A stretch of 64,000 nt of DNA from contig NZ_JAVDWH010000001.1 in assembly GCF_031457275.1 (NCBI RefSeq), positions 930,001 to 994,000 of the forward strand, read 5' to 3'. Made by a program: the position numbers and the translations under genes. The notes below the pieces were generated by a model. It had not been told where the DNA came from and ran no database searches. It was given only the letters and a program-made list of their open reading frames with translations. Origin of the DNA: Aeromicrobium panaciterrae. GTDB lineage: Bacteria > Actinomycetota > Actinomycetes > Propionibacteriales > Nocardioidaceae. Positions 1-10,797 of this stretch are shown here, piece by piece. Every line of letters starts with the position of its first letter. The first letter of the stretch is position 1.

Positions 1-696
1 CAGACCCAGCACTGGATGAGCGAAGGCGTCACGATCGTCGATCCGGAGACCACGTGGATTGATTCGGCCGTGACACTCGCACCCGACGTCACGCTGATGC
101 CCGGTACGCAGTTGCTCGGCGCCACCGTTGTCGCCGAGGGCGCGACGATCGGCCCGGACACCACACTCCGCAACGTCGAGGTGGGAGCCAACGCAACCGT
201 CATCCGTACGCACGGCTCCGACGCCGTCATTGGCGCAGACGCAACGGTCGGACCCTTCGCGTACCTCCGCCCGGGCACCGAGCTCGGCACCAAGGGCAAG
301 ATCGGCGCTTTCGTCGAGACCAAGAACGCTCACATCGGCGACGGCGCCAAGGTGCCGCACCTGTCATACGTCGGCGACGCCGAGATCGGTGAGGGCACCA
401 ACATCGGCGCCGGCACGATCTTCGCCAACTACGACGGCGTCAACAAGCACCGCACCACCGTTGGCAAGCACGCCCGTACGGCGTCCAACAATACCTTCGT
501 CGCGCCGGTCGAGATCGGCGATGGCGCGCATACCGGTGCCGGCACGACCGTACGCAAGGACATTCCGCCCGGGGCGCTTGCTGTCAGCAAGGGCGAACAG
601 AGGAACATAGAGGGGTGGGTCGAGCAGAATCGACCTGACACCACCTCCGCCCAGGCAGCGCGTGACGCAAAGAAGGACGACTCAGATGGCGAGTAG
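1..696 (+). CDS. glmU: GlmU, C-terminal acetyltransferase part (5' end outside window)
   Basis: C-terminal part of the bifunctional enzyme that acetylates glucosamine-1-phosphate and then makes UDP-GlcNAc for the cell wall, in the cytosol. The reading frame is already open at base 1, so about 231 residues are visible and the N-terminal uridylyltransferase domain lies outside. Left-handed beta-helix hexapeptides are clear (IGPDTTL, IGADATV, IGDGAKV, IGEGTNI, IGDGAHT). The GlmU-type stretch NIGAGT...NYDGVNKH is present, followed by a charged tail of about 30 residues. The stop codon lies 11 bp inside prs, so the two genes are translationally coupled, the usual glmU-prs pairing in actinobacteria. 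Confidence 0.96.
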   Translation, partial: QTQHWMSEGVTIVDPETTWIDSAVTLAPDVTLMPGTQLLGATVVAEGATIGPDTTLRNVEVGANATVIRTHGSDAVIGADATVGPFAYLRPGTELGTKGKIGAFVETKNAHIGDGAKVPHLSYVGDAEIGEGTNIGAGTIFANYDGVNKHRTTVGKHARTASNNTFVAPVEIGDGAHTGAGTTVRKDIPPGALAVSKGEQRNIEGWVEQNRPDTTSAQAARDAKKDDSDGE

Positions 697-1666
697 CATC
701 TCGAAGCGCGCACCCACCAAGAACCTGATGCTGTTCTCGGGTCGCGCGCATCCCGTGCTCGCACAGGAAGTCGCTGACCTCCTCCAGATCGATCTCGTGC
801 CGACGACGGCATACGACTTCGCCAACGGCGAGATCTACGTCCGCTTCGAAGAGTCCGTACGTGGCTGCGATGCGTTCATCATGCAGAGCCACGCGCAGCC
901 CATCAACGACGCGATCATGGAGCAGCTGCTCATGATCGACGCGCTCAAGCGCGCTTCGGCCAAGCGCATCACCGTGATCCTGCCGTTCTACGGCTACGCC
1001 CGTCAGGACAAGAAGCACCTGGGCCGCGAACCCATCTCCGCCCGCCTGATGGCTGACCTGTTCCTCGCGTCCGGCGCCGACCGACTCATGACGGTCGACC
1101 TCCACACCGCTCAGATCCAGGGCTTCTTCGACGGCCCCGTTGACCACCTGCTGGCAATGCCAATCCTCACGCGCTACGTGAAGAAGAAGTACGGCAAGAA
1201 GCCGCTCGCCGTGGTCTCGCCTGACGCCGGTCGCATCAAGGTGGCCGAGTCGTGGGCCTCTGCCCTCGGTGAAGCGCCGCTGGCATTCATCCACAAGACT
1301 CGTGACGAGACCAAGCCCAATGAGACCAAGGCCAACCGCGTCGTCGGTGAGGTCGAGGGTCGCGTATGCATTCTGGTCGACGACCTCATCGACACCGGCG
1401 GAACGATTGTCCAGGCCGCCGAAGCACTGATGGCGGACGGTGCCGAGGATGTCGTGATCGTCGCAACGCATGCGGTGTTCTCCGGTCCTGCCGTTGATCG
1501 CCTCAAGAACTCGACAGCGTGCGAAGTCATCGTCACCAACACGCTGCCGTTGTCGGATGACCAGCGCTTCGACAAGCTCACGGTTCTCTCGATCGCCCCG
1601 CTGCTTGCGCAGGCCACCGCCGCGGTGTTCGAAGACGGCTCAGTCACCAGCCTCTTCAAGAACTAG
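686..1666 (+). CDS. prs: Ribose-phosphate pyrophosphokinase (PRPP synthetase)
   Basis: Makes PRPP from ribose-5-phosphate and ATP for purine, pyrimidine, histidine, tryptophan and NAD synthesis. The product has 326 residues, a little over the usual 310-320. Visible motifs are [11 protein letters not shown] (metal and ATP region), VVSPDAGR, and the PRPP-binding loop [10 protein letters not shown] at residues about 231-240. I chose ATG 686, preceded by an AAGGAC Shine-Dalgarno sequence at about 673-679. An in-frame GTG at 662 would add eight residues lacking family similarity. The start overlaps the end of glmU by 11 bp. Confidence 0.97.
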   Translation: MASSISKRAPTKNLMLFSGRAHPVLAQEVADLLQIDLVPTTAYDFANGEIYVRFEESVRGCDAFIMQSHAQPINDAIMEQLLMIDALKRASAKRITVILPFYGYARQDKKHLGREPISARLMADLFLASGADRLMTVDLHTAQIQGFFDGPVDHLLAMPILTRYVKKKYGKKPLAVVSPDAGRIKVAESWASALGEAPLAFIHKTRDETKPNETKANRVVGEVEGRVCILVDDLIDTGGTIVQAAEALMADGAEDVVIVATHAVFSGPAVDRLKNSTACEVIVTNTLPLSDDQRFDKLTVLSIAPLLAQATAAVFEDGSVTSLFKN

Positions 1667-1702
1667 TCACCCCGAGGCGCGTACCGCGTCATACTGAGCG
1701 GC

Positions 1703-1921
1703 ATGAAGCGCGGAGCCATCATTGGCGCAATCACCGGCGGTGTCCTCGGCGTCATCCTGGGCATCTGCATCGTGTGGATCGGGCTGGTCTTTGACGACAG
1801 CCCCGACGGCATTGCGCCGTTGATCATGTTCGGTCTTTTCGCCGCGCTCATGATGACGGGCTTCGTCGCCACGGTCGGCGCTGTCGTTGGCGCGCTGGCA
1901 AAGGCGATCAGCAAGGCCTGA
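1703..1921 (+). CDS. Small two-helix membrane protein, hypothetical
   Basis: A 72-residue protein of unknown function. It begins with a basic MKR and has two hydrophobic segments (about residues 5-28 and 40-66), joined by a short acidic loop (DDSPDG). This gives a hairpin in the membrane. It lies alone between prs and rplY on the same strand. A CATACT hexamer ends 7 bases before the ATG, so the mRNA could be leaderless, and no clear Shine-Dalgarno is seen. Coding status rests on the plausible membrane topology and the gene-sized gap it fills. Confidence 0.6.
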   Translation: MKRGAIIGAITGGVLGVILGICIVWIGLVFDDSPDGIAPLIMFGLFAALMMTGFVATVGAVVGALAKAISKA

Positions 1922-1927
1922 CTCGAA

Positions 1928-1957
1928 TTGGGCCGAGGGCGCTCGCTGCGATAAGAT
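1928..1957 (+). promoter_or_regulatory. Candidate promoter of rplY
   Basis: TTGGGC at 1928-1933 and TAAGAT at 1952-1957 are separated by 18 bp, a housekeeping-sigma-like arrangement. Transcription would start near 1964 and leave a leader of roughly 125 bases before rplY. This is inferred from spacing and consensus only. Confidence 0.45.
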
Positions 1958-2002
1958 CGCTGAGTTGCCTCGGCGAGGGTTCTTCGGAACCGTGATCGAC
2001 AG

Positions 2003-2043
2003 GGCGCTCCACAGGAGTGCTGTGTTGAGCGCCTGCCTGGGCA
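2003..2043 (+). promoter_or_regulatory. Structured 5' leader of rplY
   Basis: A two-tier hairpin pairs GGCGCTC (2003-2009) with GAGCGCC (2027-2033), with an inner stem CACAG/CTGTG closed by the loop GAGTG. A second small stem CTGCC/GGCAG (about 2032-2043) overlaps its 3' arm, so the two could be alternative folds. It lies about 45 bases before the rplY start. An autogenous ribosomal-protein leader is possible but not shown. Confidence 0.4.
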
Positions 2044-2088
2044 GCCACCAACTTCGCAACCACAACGCATTGAAACGAGAAACTCTTC

Positions 2089-2775
2089 ATGGCTGAGATC
2101 AAGATCGCCGCCGAGGCACGCACAGAGTTCGGCAAGGGCGCGGCCCGCCGCATCCGTCGTGCTGACAACGTCCCGGCCGTCCTTTATGGACACGGCTCCG
2201 ACCCCGTGCACGTCACGCTTCCGGGTCACCAGCTCATGTTGGCTCTCAAGAACTCCAACGCGCTGCTGACGATCGACCTGGGCACCGAACAGCACCTCGC
2301 GATCCCCAAGCAGGTCCAGCGCGACCCGATTCGTGGCTTCATCGAGCACGCAGACCTCCTGATCGTCCGCAAGGGCGAGAAGGTCACGGTCGACGTCCGC
2401 ATCCACGTGGTCGGCGAGGCGATCGGTGGCACGCTGGTCGTGCAGGAGAACAACACCATCGCCGTCGAGGCAGAGGCGACGCACATCCCCGAGTCCTTCG
2501 AGGTCTCGATCCAGGGACTCGACGTCGGCGCCCAGATTCACGCCAGCGACATCGAGCTGCCGTCCGGTTCGACCCTCGCAGTCGACCCCGAGCTCCTCAT
2601 CGTCAACATCACCGCCGCACCCACCGAGGCTCAGCTCGAGGCAGAGCTTGCCGAGGCTGAGGCTGAGGCCGGCATCGAGCACGACGCTCCCGAAGGTGAG
2701 GGCGACGCCCCAGCTGAGGGCGACGCCGAGGCTTCGTCCGAGGGCGATGCGGCGGAGTCTTCCGAGTCAGAGTGA
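2089..2775 (+). CDS. rplY: 50S ribosomal protein L25 / general stress protein Ctc
   Basis: Ribosomal protein of the large subunit that binds 5S rRNA. The product has 228 residues, the long CTC/TL5 form. Residues 1-90 are the L25 beta-barrel ([25 protein letters not shown]). Residues about 95-185 are the TL5 C-terminal domain ([28 protein letters not shown]). The last ~45 residues are an acidic Ala/Glu/Asp-rich tail, common in high-GC actinobacteria. The ATG is preceded by a purine-rich AACGAGAAA. The stop overlaps the GTG of pth by 4 bp. A structured leader precedes it. Confidence 0.96.
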   Translation: MAEIKIAAEARTEFGKGAARRIRRADNVPAVLYGHGSDPVHVTLPGHQLMLALKNSNALLTIDLGTEQHLAIPKQVQRDPIRGFIEHADLLIVRKGEKVTVDVRIHVVGEAIGGTLVVQENNTIAVEAEATHIPESFEVSIQGLDVGAQIHASDIELPSGSTLAVDPELLIVNITAAPTEAQLEAELAEAEAEAGIEHDAPEGEGDAPAEGDAEASSEGDAAESSESE

Positions 2776-3338
2776 CCTGGTTGATCGTCGGGCTCGGCAA
2801 TCCGGGCTCGACGTACGCCGCCACCCGCCACAACGTCGGGTACTTCGTGAACGACGTACTCGCGGAGCGGGTCGGCGGTTCGTGGAAGAAGCACAAGTCC
2901 GGCCTTGCCGACGTCATCGAGGGTCACCTCGCTGGTGAACGAGTCGTGCTCGGGCGCTCGCGTTCCTACATGAACGAGAGCGGCGGGCCTGTGTCGGCGT
3001 TGGCCAAGTTCTACGACGTCCAGCCCGATCACGTCATCGTGATCCACGATGAGCTCGACATCGACTTCGGCATGCTGCGCATCAAGTTCGGTGGCGGCGA
3101 CAACGGCCATAACGGCCTGAAGTCGATCCGCCAGTCGCTCGACACGGGCGACTTCAATCGCGTACGCGTCGGCATCGGTCGTCCGCAGGGACGTCAGAGC
3201 GTGCATGACTTCGTGCTCAAGCCGTTCTCAACTGCTGAGCGGAAGGACGTGCCCACGTACGTCGAGGAAGCCGCCGACGCGATCGAAAGCCTCATCACGC
3301 GGGGACTAGAACCCACCCAGAGTGCGTTCAACCGGTAG
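2772..3338 (+). CDS. pth: Peptidyl-tRNA hydrolase
   Basis: Releases tRNA from prematurely dissociated peptidyl-tRNA. The product has 188 residues, normal for the family. The N-terminus shows [18 protein letters not shown] with the catalytic histidine at residue 20. The loop [11 protein letters not shown] carries the conserved Asp, and [12 protein letters not shown] is the family signature. The GTG start overlaps the rplY stop (GTGA), so it is read from the same mRNA. Confidence 0.97.
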   Translation: MTWLIVGLGNPGSTYAATRHNVGYFVNDVLAERVGGSWKKHKSGLADVIEGHLAGERVVLGRSRSYMNESGGPVSALAKFYDVQPDHVIVIHDELDIDFGMLRIKFGGGDNGHNGLKSIRQSLDTGDFNRVRVGIGRPQGRQSVHDFVLKPFSTAERKDVPTYVEEAADAIESLITRGLEPTQSAFNR

Positions 3339-3355
3339 ATGACACGGCTCCTAAA

Positions 3356-6300
3356 ATGACGTTGCCCAAACTCGCGACCCTGGTCGCCGCAGAGCCCACC
3401 GTCGCTGGTGCTCTCGCTGACCGTGCTGGCGGACTTGCCGAGCTTGACCTCCAGGCGCCGGAGCCGCTGCGCCCGTTCCTCACCCAAGCGCTGGCCACCC
3501 AGTCGACGGTCCTTGCTGTCACGGCGACTGCTCGTGAAGGCGAGGATCTTGTCGCCCAGCTCGGCGAGCTGCTCGGCAAGGACGCTGTCGTCTACTTCCC
3601 GGCTTGGGAGACGCTTCCCCATGAGCGTCTGTCGCCGCGCTCGGACACGGTCGGCCGCCGCCTGGCTGTACTGCGTCGCCTCGTTCACCCGACGAAGGCG
3701 AGCGAGCTCGACTCCGAGACCGCGACCGGACCGATCAGGGTCATCGTCGCTCCCGTGCGTTCGCTGCTCCAGCCGCAGGCCAAGGGTCTCGCCGATCTTG
3801 AACCCGTTGAGCTTCACAAGGGCGACGAGCTGGGCCTCGACGCAACGGTTGAAGCGCTGGCGGCTGCGGCCTATTCACGCGTTGACCTGGTCGAACGCCG
3901 CGGTGAGTTCGCCGTACGCGGGGGCATCATCGACGTCTTTCCGCCGACTGAGGATCACCCGCTCCGCATTGAGTTCTTCGGTGATGAGGTCGATGAGATC
4001 CGCCGCTTCGCGGTCGCTGACCAGCGCACGCTCGAAGAGGTCACCCACGTATGGGCTCCGCCCTGCCGCGAGCTGCTGCTGACCGGTGAGGTCCGCGTAC
4101 GGGCTTCGGAGCTTGCGGAGCGTCACCCGCGAATGGCCGAGATATTCACCAAGCTCGCTGAGGGTCACGCAGTTGAAGGCATGGAGTCGCTGACTCCGGT
4201 CCTCACTGACGAGATGGAACTGCTTGTCGATCTGCTGCCGGAGAAGTCGGCGATCCTGCTCTGCGACCCTGAGCGCATCCGCGCCCGTGCCGCCGACCTC
4301 GTCGCCACGAGCGAAGAGTTCCTGCAGGCGTCTTGGGCTGCCGCAGCAAGCGGTGGCGAGGCGCCGATCGACCTCGGCTCGGCGGCCTTCCGCACGCTCG
4401 ACGACGTACGACTTGAGACGCTCGGCCTCGGCCACACCTGGTTCACCATCTCTCCGTTCGGTCTGGACGTTGACGAGAAGTCGCGCAGTGTCGATATGGA
4501 GGCCGCTGCGGCATACCGCGGTGACACCACAGCGGCACTGACCGACATTCGTACGTGGGTCGCCGCTGGCATGAAGGTCGTCTTCGTCGCACCGGCTCAC
4601 GGACAGGCACAGCGCGCGGTTGAGTGGCTAGCCGAGAACGACGTGCCGGCATCGCTCGACGACGAGGTCACAGCGCCCTCGCCGGGCGTCGTGCAGATCA
4701 TCCTTGGCGAGCTTGACCACGGCTTCGTGTCGACACCGCTGCAGCTTGCCGTGATGACGTACGACGACCTCGTCGGCCAGCGCGCGGCAGACCGTACCGA
4801 GCGCAAGATGCCGTCGCGCCGACGCAAGCAGGTCGACCCGCTTGAGCTGGCGACCGGCGATCACGTCGTGCACGAGCAGCACGGTGTCGGCCGCTACGTC
4901 GAGCTCATGCAGCGCGTCGTGCAGGGCGCGGCCCGCGAATACCTCGTCATTGAGTACGCACCCTCCAAGCGTGGGCATCCCGCCGACCGGCTATTCGTAC
5001 CGATGGACCAGCTCGACCAGATCAGTCGCTACGTCGGTGGCGAGTCACCGTCGCTCGACAAGCTCGGCGGCGCCGACTGGACCAGTCGCAAGAACAAGGC
5101 CCGCAAGGCCGTACGACAGATCGCCGGTGAGCTGATCAAGCTCTACGCCGCACGTCAGGCGACCAAGGGTCACGCGTTTGGGCCGGACACCCCGTGGCAG
5201 GCCGAGCTCGAGGACGCGTTCGCGTTCGTCGAGACGCCCGACCAGATGGTGACGATCGACGAGGTCAAGCGCGACATGGAGCGCACCGTCCCGATGGATC
5301 GTCTGGTCTGCGGCGATGTGGGCTACGGCAAGACCGAGATCGCCGTACGCGCTGCGTTCAAGGCAATCCAGGACGGCAAGCAGGTCATCCTGCTCGTACC
5401 GACAACGCTTTTGGTGCAGCAGCACTATGCGACCTTCGCCGAGCGATTCGGCCAGTTCCCAGTGACCATCAGGCCGCTCTCGCGGTTCCAGTCCGACAAG
5501 GAGTCGAAGGAGACCCTCGAAGGCTTGGCGAACGGCACGATCGACCTGGTCATCGGCACACATCGCCTGCTGCAACCCGGCGTCAAGATCAAGGACCTCG
5601 GTCTCGTCATCGTCGATGAGGAGCAGCGCTTCGGCGTCGAGCACAAGGAAGCCCTCAAGATGCTGCGCGCTGCCGTCGACGTGCTGTCGATGTCGGCCAC
5701 GCCGATCCCGCGAACCCTCGAGATGGCGATCACCGGAATCCGCGAGATGTCGACGATCGCGACGCCTCCGGAGGAGCGCCACCCGGTGCTGTCGTTTGTC
5801 GGCGCGTACGAGGACGGCCAGATCATCGCCGCCATCCGTCGCGAGCTGCTCCGCGAGGGCCAGGTGTTCTACATCCACAACCGAGTGCAGAGCATCGACA
5901 AGGCTGTCGCCAACATCAAGCGGCTCGTGCCCGAGGCGCGCGTCGCTTCCGCACATGGCCAGATGGGTGAGCACCAGCTTGAGCAGGTGATGGTCGACTT
6001 CTGGGAGAAGCGCATCGACGTGCTCGTCTGCACCACGATCGTCGAGTCGGGCCTGGACGTCTCCAACGCCAACACGATGATCATCGAGCGCGCCGACACC
6101 CTCGGCCTGTCGCAGCTTCACCAGTTGCGCGGCCGCGTCGGTCGATCGCGAGAGCGTGCGTACGCGTACTTCCTCTACCCACCCGAGAAGCCGCTGACGG
6201 AGACTGCTCACGATCGACTCACCACCATCGCCCAGCACTCCGAGCTCGGCGGCGGTATGGCTGTGGCGATGAAGGACCTCGAGATCCGCGGCGCCGGCAA

Positions 6301-6883
6301 CCTGCTCGGTGGCGAGCAGTCGGGCCACATCGCCGATGTTGGCTTTGACCTGTACGTACGACTCGTCGGCGAAGCGGTCGCCGAGTTCCGCGGCGACGCT
6401 TCGCCCGAGCGCGAGGTCAAGATCGAGCTGCCCATCGAGGCGCACTTGCCGCATGACTACGTACAGAGCGAGCGCCTGCGCCTCGAGATGTACAAGCGCC
6501 TGGCTGACGTACGCGTACTCACCGAAGTCGATGAGCTGCGCGCCGAGCTGGTCGACCGCTACGGCGAACCGCCGGAGGCCGTAGACGTACTTCTGGAGGT
6601 GGCGCGACTTCGCGTACGCGTGCGCGATGCCGGAATCGCCGAGGTCACCTCGGCCGGACCCAACATTCGTTTCGCGCCGCTCAAACTGCCTGACTCAGCG
6701 CAGATGCGACTGTCGCGGGTCTACCCGCGCAGTACCTACAAGGTTGCCGCCGAGATCGCGCTCGTACCGCGACCCAAGACGGCGCCGATCGGTGGCGAAC
6801 CGCTGCGCGATCGCGAACTGCTCGAGTGGACTCGTACAGTCATCGACACCTTGGTGCCGGCCGAAGCGCCCGCAACCGCTTAA
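3356..6883 (+). CDS. mfd: Transcription-repair coupling factor Mfd
   Basis: DNA translocase that removes RNA polymerase stalled at lesions and recruits UvrA. The product has 1175 residues, a full-length family member. The order is: UvrB-like N-terminal module; CarD-like RNA-polymerase interaction domain beginning near residue 500 (GDHVVHEQHGVGRY); RecG-like helicase with Walker A GDVGYGKT (653-660), DEEQ box (754-757) and motif VI RGRVGR (925-930); and the C-terminal TRCF domain (QSERLRLEMYKRL). It begins 17 bp after pth. Its stop overlaps, tail to tail, the stop of the next gene on the other strand (shared TTAA). Confidence 0.97.
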   Translation: MTLPKLATLVAAEPTVAGALADRAGGLAELDLQAPEPLRPFLTQALATQSTVLAVTATAREGEDLVAQLGELLGKDAVVYFPAWETLPHERLSPRSDTVGRRLAVLRRLVHPTKASELDSETATGPIRVIVAPVRSLLQPQAKGLADLEPVELHKGDELGLDATVEALAAAAYSRVDLVERRGEFAVRGGIIDVFPPTEDHPLRIEFFGDEVDEIRRFAVADQRTLEEVTHVWAPPCRELLLTGEVRVRASELAERHPRMAEIFTKLAEGHAVEGMESLTPVLTDEMELLVDLLPEKSAILLCDPERIRARAADLVATSEEFLQASWAAAASGGEAPIDLGSAAFRTLDDVRLETLGLGHTWFTISPFGLDVDEKSRSVDMEAAAAYRGDTTAALTDIRTWVAAGMKVVFVAPAHGQAQRAVEWLAENDVPASLDDEVTAPSPGVVQIILGELDHGFVSTPLQLAVMTYDDLVGQRAADRTERKMPSRRRKQVDPLELATGDHVVHEQHGVGRYVELMQRVVQGAAREYLVIEYAPSKRGHPADRLFVPMDQLDQISRYVGGESPSLDKLGGADWTSRKNKARKAVRQIAGELIKLYAARQATKGHAFGPDTPWQAELEDAFAFVETPDQMVTIDEVKRDMERTVPMDRLVCGDVGYGKTEIAVRAAFKAIQDGKQVILLVPTTLLVQQHYATFAERFGQFPVTIRPLSRFQSDKESKETLEGLANGTIDLVIGTHRLLQPGVKIKDLGLVIVDEEQRFGVEHKEALKMLRAAVDVLSMSATPIPRTLEMAITGIREMSTIATPPEERHPVLSFVGAYEDGQIIAAIRRELLREGQVFYIHNRVQSIDKAVANIKRLVPEARVASAHGQMGEHQLEQVMVDFWEKRIDVLVCTTIVESGLDVSNANTMIIERADTLGLSQLHQLRGRVGRSRERAYAYFLYPPEKPLTETAHDRLTTIAQHSELGGGMAVAMKDLEIRGAGNLLGGEQSGHIADVGFDLYVRLVGEAVAEFRGDASPEREVKIELPIEAHLPHDYVQSERLRLEMYKRLADVRVLTEVDELRAELVDRYGEPPEAVDVLLEVARLRVRVRDAGIAEVTSAGPNIRFAPLKLPDSAQMRLSRVYPRSTYKVAAEIALVPRPKTAPIGGEPLRDRELLEWTRTVIDTLVPAEAPATA

Positions 6884-7443
6884 GCGGATTCCTCGCGGAG
6901 CCTGGGCTCCGTTGCGTTCTGGGGGCGGATGCCGTGCTTGTCGGCGAAGAACTCGCGGACGATGTCCATGTCGGCCCCTACGTCATCGGACGCGTGGAAG
7001 GTGGGCCCGAATCCCATCCTCTTGGTCGGCGGGTCAAAGAACGCCAGCGTGATGGGCAGGCCAGTCTCCTTCGACAGCCGCAGGAAGCCTGACTTCCAGT
7101 ACTCGCCCTTACCGCGGGTGCCTTCGGCCGCGATGATCAGCCGGAACGGCTTGCCGGTGCCAGCCTCGGCCACCAGATCCTTCACGACGGTGCTTGCGTT
7201 GTCGCGGTCGAGCGGGACTCCGCCGAATGCCTTGAGCACCCAGCCGAGCGGGCCTTTGAAGAGCTGCTTCTTCACCAGGACGCGAGGGTGCTCGCCGCCG
7301 TGCCACATCACGAGCAGCATCGTGATGAAGTCCCAGTTCGACGTATGAGGTGCGCCGACGAGGATCCCCGTCTGCGGCACCTCGCCGACCATCTTGTAGC
7401 CCATCAGGCGTACAACCGTCCGGGCCAAACCCTTGCGCATCAT
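6880..7443 (-). CDS. PlsC-like 1-acyl-glycerol-phosphate acyltransferase family protein
   Basis: Probable membrane-associated acyltransferase of the PlsC/LPLAT family, acting on phospholipid or glycolipid precursors. The acyltransferase motif HX4D is present as HTSNWD (His33, Asp38) and motif III as EGTRGKGEYWKSGF. At 187 residues it is short, lacking the N-terminal helices of typical PlsC, like the small glycerol acyltransferases found beside mfd. The ATG at 7443 has TAGGGT ending 6 bases upstream, suggesting a leaderless mRNA. The acyl acceptor cannot be told from sequence. Confidence 0.82.
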   Translation of the reverse strand: MMRKGLARTVVRLMGYKMVGEVPQTGILVGAPHTSNWDFITMLLVMWHGGEHPRVLVKKQLFKGPLGWVLKAFGGVPLDRDNASTVVKDLVAEAGTGKPFRLIIAAEGTRGKGEYWKSGFLRLSKETGLPITLAFFDPPTKRMGFGPTFHASDDVGADMDIVREFFADKHGIRPQNATEPRLREESA

Positions 7444-7508
7444 GGCGCAACCCTAGGGGAGAGCATGTGCGGCCTCCGCAGGCATGTGGCCGTGGGTAAT
7501 CTGTGGGC

Positions 7509-8153
7509 ATGCTCAACCGCGCACGCGCAGCTGTCCTCATCGTCGCCGCTCTGACGCTCGCCTCATGCGGGAGCATTCATCCCGGTGATGCAGCCGTCGT
7601 CGACGATCATTCGATCTCCATGACGAAGTTCGACAAGACGGCGCGCATCTACTGCAAGCTCACCCTGCTGTCCGCCCAGGAACAGGGCATGGCGTCGGTT
7701 CCCAATGCGGACGTTCGGCGCCAGACGATCTCCGATCTGGTCACGATTTACGTGGCGCGTGACCTCGCCAAGGAAAAGGGCGTCTCGGTCGACAAGAAGC
7801 AGTACGAGTTGTCGGGAGACCAGGTCAAGGAAGTCGGAACAGCGTTCCCCAAGGGCGACGACGCGGAGCATGTCGAGTTTGCGATTGAGAACTCCCAGGA
7901 GATTGCCGCGATCGCCGTGGCTCTCGCGGAGAAGTCGACCGGCGTCACGGCCACCAACGAGAACTCGAGCCAGCTGGCCGAAGCGGGCCACGCAGCGATC
8001 ATCGCGGCGTTCAAGGACCACGACGTGAAGTTCGCGCCTCGATTCGGCCTGAGCAGTAGCTTGAAGGAACTCGGCCCGACTGGATCCCTGTCGGTGCCCG
8101 AAACGGACGGTCCGGCTGAGGACCAGCTTCCGGCAGACCAGCGCTGCGCCTGA
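7509..8153 (+). CDS. Lipoprotein with SurA N-terminal-like domain
   Basis: Exported lipoprotein of 214 residues. A short basic start and hydrophobic segment end in the lipobox LASC (Cys20). The mature part (SIHPGDAAVVDDHSISMTKF) resembles the N-terminal domain of SurA/PrsA-type chaperones, without a peptidyl-prolyl isomerase domain. I chose ATG 7509 over the in-frame GTG 7503 because TAATCT at 7497-7502 would place the transcription start at the ATG. It overlaps mazG by one base (TGATG). A role in folding secreted proteins is inference. Confidence 0.8.
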   Translation: MLNRARAAVLIVAALTLASCGSIHPGDAAVVDDHSISMTKFDKTARIYCKLTLLSAQEQGMASVPNADVRRQTISDLVTIYVARDLAKEKGVSVDKKQYELSGDQVKEVGTAFPKGDDAEHVEFAIENSQEIAAIAVALAEKSTGVTATNENSSQLAEAGHAAIIAAFKDHDVKFAPRFGLSSSLKELGPTGSLSVPETDGPAEDQLPADQRCA

Positions 8154-8869
8154 TGCGCATTGTCGTGCTGAGCCCTCGGGTCGCTCCGGGCATTCTGACG
8201 CTCGCGACCTGGGACGCTTTGCGCGAGGCATCTCGCGTGGTCGCCACCGAGAAGGATCTGCACGTACACGCGATCATCGCGTCGGGCATTGACGTCGAGA
8301 TCTCCAGCGACGCGCCTACGCTTGAATCAAACACCGTCGTTGATGGTGTCGTATGGATCGCACCAACAGGTGACGCGGAATGGGCGCGTACGGTCGCCGA
8401 CGACCTGATGTCTGGTGACGAGGTCGGCAAGGTCGAGGTCATCTTCGGCTCGTACGACGTGCCCGGCGCGAGCGTGATCGACCTGGTTGAAGTGATGGAT
8501 CGGCTTCGCCGCGAGTGCCCGTGGACTGCCGAGCAAACTCACGCCACCCTGGCTCCATACGTGCTGGAGGAGGCGCAAGAGACGTTTGAGGCGCTGCAGT
8601 CGGGGGACTCAGACCATTTGCGCGAAGAGCTGGGTGACCTCTTGATGCAGGTCGTGTTCCACGCCCGCATTGCTGAGGAAGCGGAAGGCTGGGATGTCGA
8701 CGACGTCACGGCCGGCATTACCGCCAAGCTCGTGCGACGCAATCCGCACGTGTTCGCGCCCGAGACGCTCGACCACCTCCCGACCACGTCAGCAGAGATC
8801 GACGCGCAGTGGCAGCGAATCAAACAGCAAGAGCGTTCAGGCGAGATCTCGCCTCTCCACGATCACTGA
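8153..8869 (+). CDS. mazG: MazG family nucleoside triphosphate pyrophosphohydrolase
   Basis: Hydrolyses (d)NTPs to NMP and pyrophosphate, usually to clear aberrant nucleotides. The product has 238 residues. The first ~100 are an actinobacteria-type N-terminal extension. The MazG domain starts at MDRLRRECPWTAEQTH, with acidic metal-binding helices EEAQE and REELGDLLMQVVFHARIAEE, then KLVRRNPHVF. One MazG domain is present rather than the two of E. coli. The start overlaps the lipoprotein stop. It sits between mfd and eno, the usual actinobacterial position. Confidence 0.93.
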   Translation: MRIVVLSPRVAPGILTLATWDALREASRVVATEKDLHVHAIIASGIDVEISSDAPTLESNTVVDGVVWIAPTGDAEWARTVADDLMSGDEVGKVEVIFGSYDVPGASVIDLVEVMDRLRRECPWTAEQTHATLAPYVLEEAQETFEALQSGDSDHLREELGDLLMQVVFHARIAEEAEGWDVDDVTAGITAKLVRRNPHVFAPETLDHLPTTSAEIDAQWQRIKQQERSGEISPLHDH

Positions 8870-8919
8870 CGCCGTCAGCCCGGGCGAGGCAATCTCCGCC
8901 AGGATTTGGCGACGACTAG

Positions 8920-10236
<1,317 letters not shown>

Positions 10237-10239
10237 CCC

Positions 10240-10797
10240 ATGGCCACAGGTGGACCACGCGGTCCCGGACGGAAGCCGCCCAAGCGCGAGCCGTCTGGGT
10301 CATCGCGTGGGCGCAAGACCACCAGCGCACGAGCGTCTGCTGCAGCCAAGAAGCCCGTCAGCTCGGGCAGTGGCCCGCAGTTGACGACACGTGCGATCGT
10401 CCTGCTGTCGGTCGTCCTGCTGCTTGTCGCCTCCTACACCTCGACGCTGCATGCGTGGTGGGAGCAGCGCGGTGACATCCAGTCGAGCAAGGCAGAGATC
10501 GTGATGCGCAAGCAGGCGATCGCCGACCTCGAGGACGAGAAGGATCGTTGGAACGATCCTGCCTACGTGAAACAGCAGGCGCGTTCGCGCTTTGGTTGGG
10601 TCATGCCCGGAGAGGTCGGCTACCGAGTCATCGGCACGGACGGCAAGGTACGCGGAGACGTACCGACTCTGGACGAGCCGCCAGCGGCCACCACGCCGCA
10701 GTGGTACGACAAGCTCTGGGGCAGCGTGAAGCAGTCCGGAAAGACACCCAAGGCCGTGAAGACCGAAGATCCCAACGCAGTGATCAAGAAGCAATGA
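10240..10797 (+). CDS. ftsB: FtsB/DivIC family septum formation initiator
   Basis: Bitopic membrane protein of the divisome, bridging FtsL and FtsQ. The product has 185 residues. A basic, Pro/Ser-rich cytoplasmic tail (about 1-45) is followed by one transmembrane helix (about 50-70), a coiled coil (SSKAEIVMRKQAIADLEDEK), and the DivIC motif PAYVKQQARSRFGWVMPGE. A Lys-rich C-tail is extra. It starts 3 bp after eno and its stop overlaps the next start (ATGA). The eno-ftsB neighbourhood is widely conserved. Confidence 0.9.
   Translation: MATGGPRGPGRKPPKREPSGSSRGRKTTSARASAAAKKPVSSGSGPQLTTRAIVLLSVVLLLVASYTSTLHAWWEQRGDIQSSKAEIVMRKQAIADLEDEKDRWNDPAYVKQQARSRFGWVMPGEVGYRVIGTDGKVRGDVPTLDEPPAATTPQWYDKLWGSVKQSGKTPKAVKTEDPNAVIKKQ

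Noticed and set aside
1663-2682. 339-codon minus-strand frame across rplY
   Set aside because: Mirror image of L25 coding sequence with no recognisable domain.
5045-6454. 469-codon open frame on the minus strand inside mfd
   Set aside because: Lies wholly antisense to a clear Mfd. Its translation has low-complexity Asp/Arg/Leu content and no family motif. Long antisense frames are expected at this GC content.
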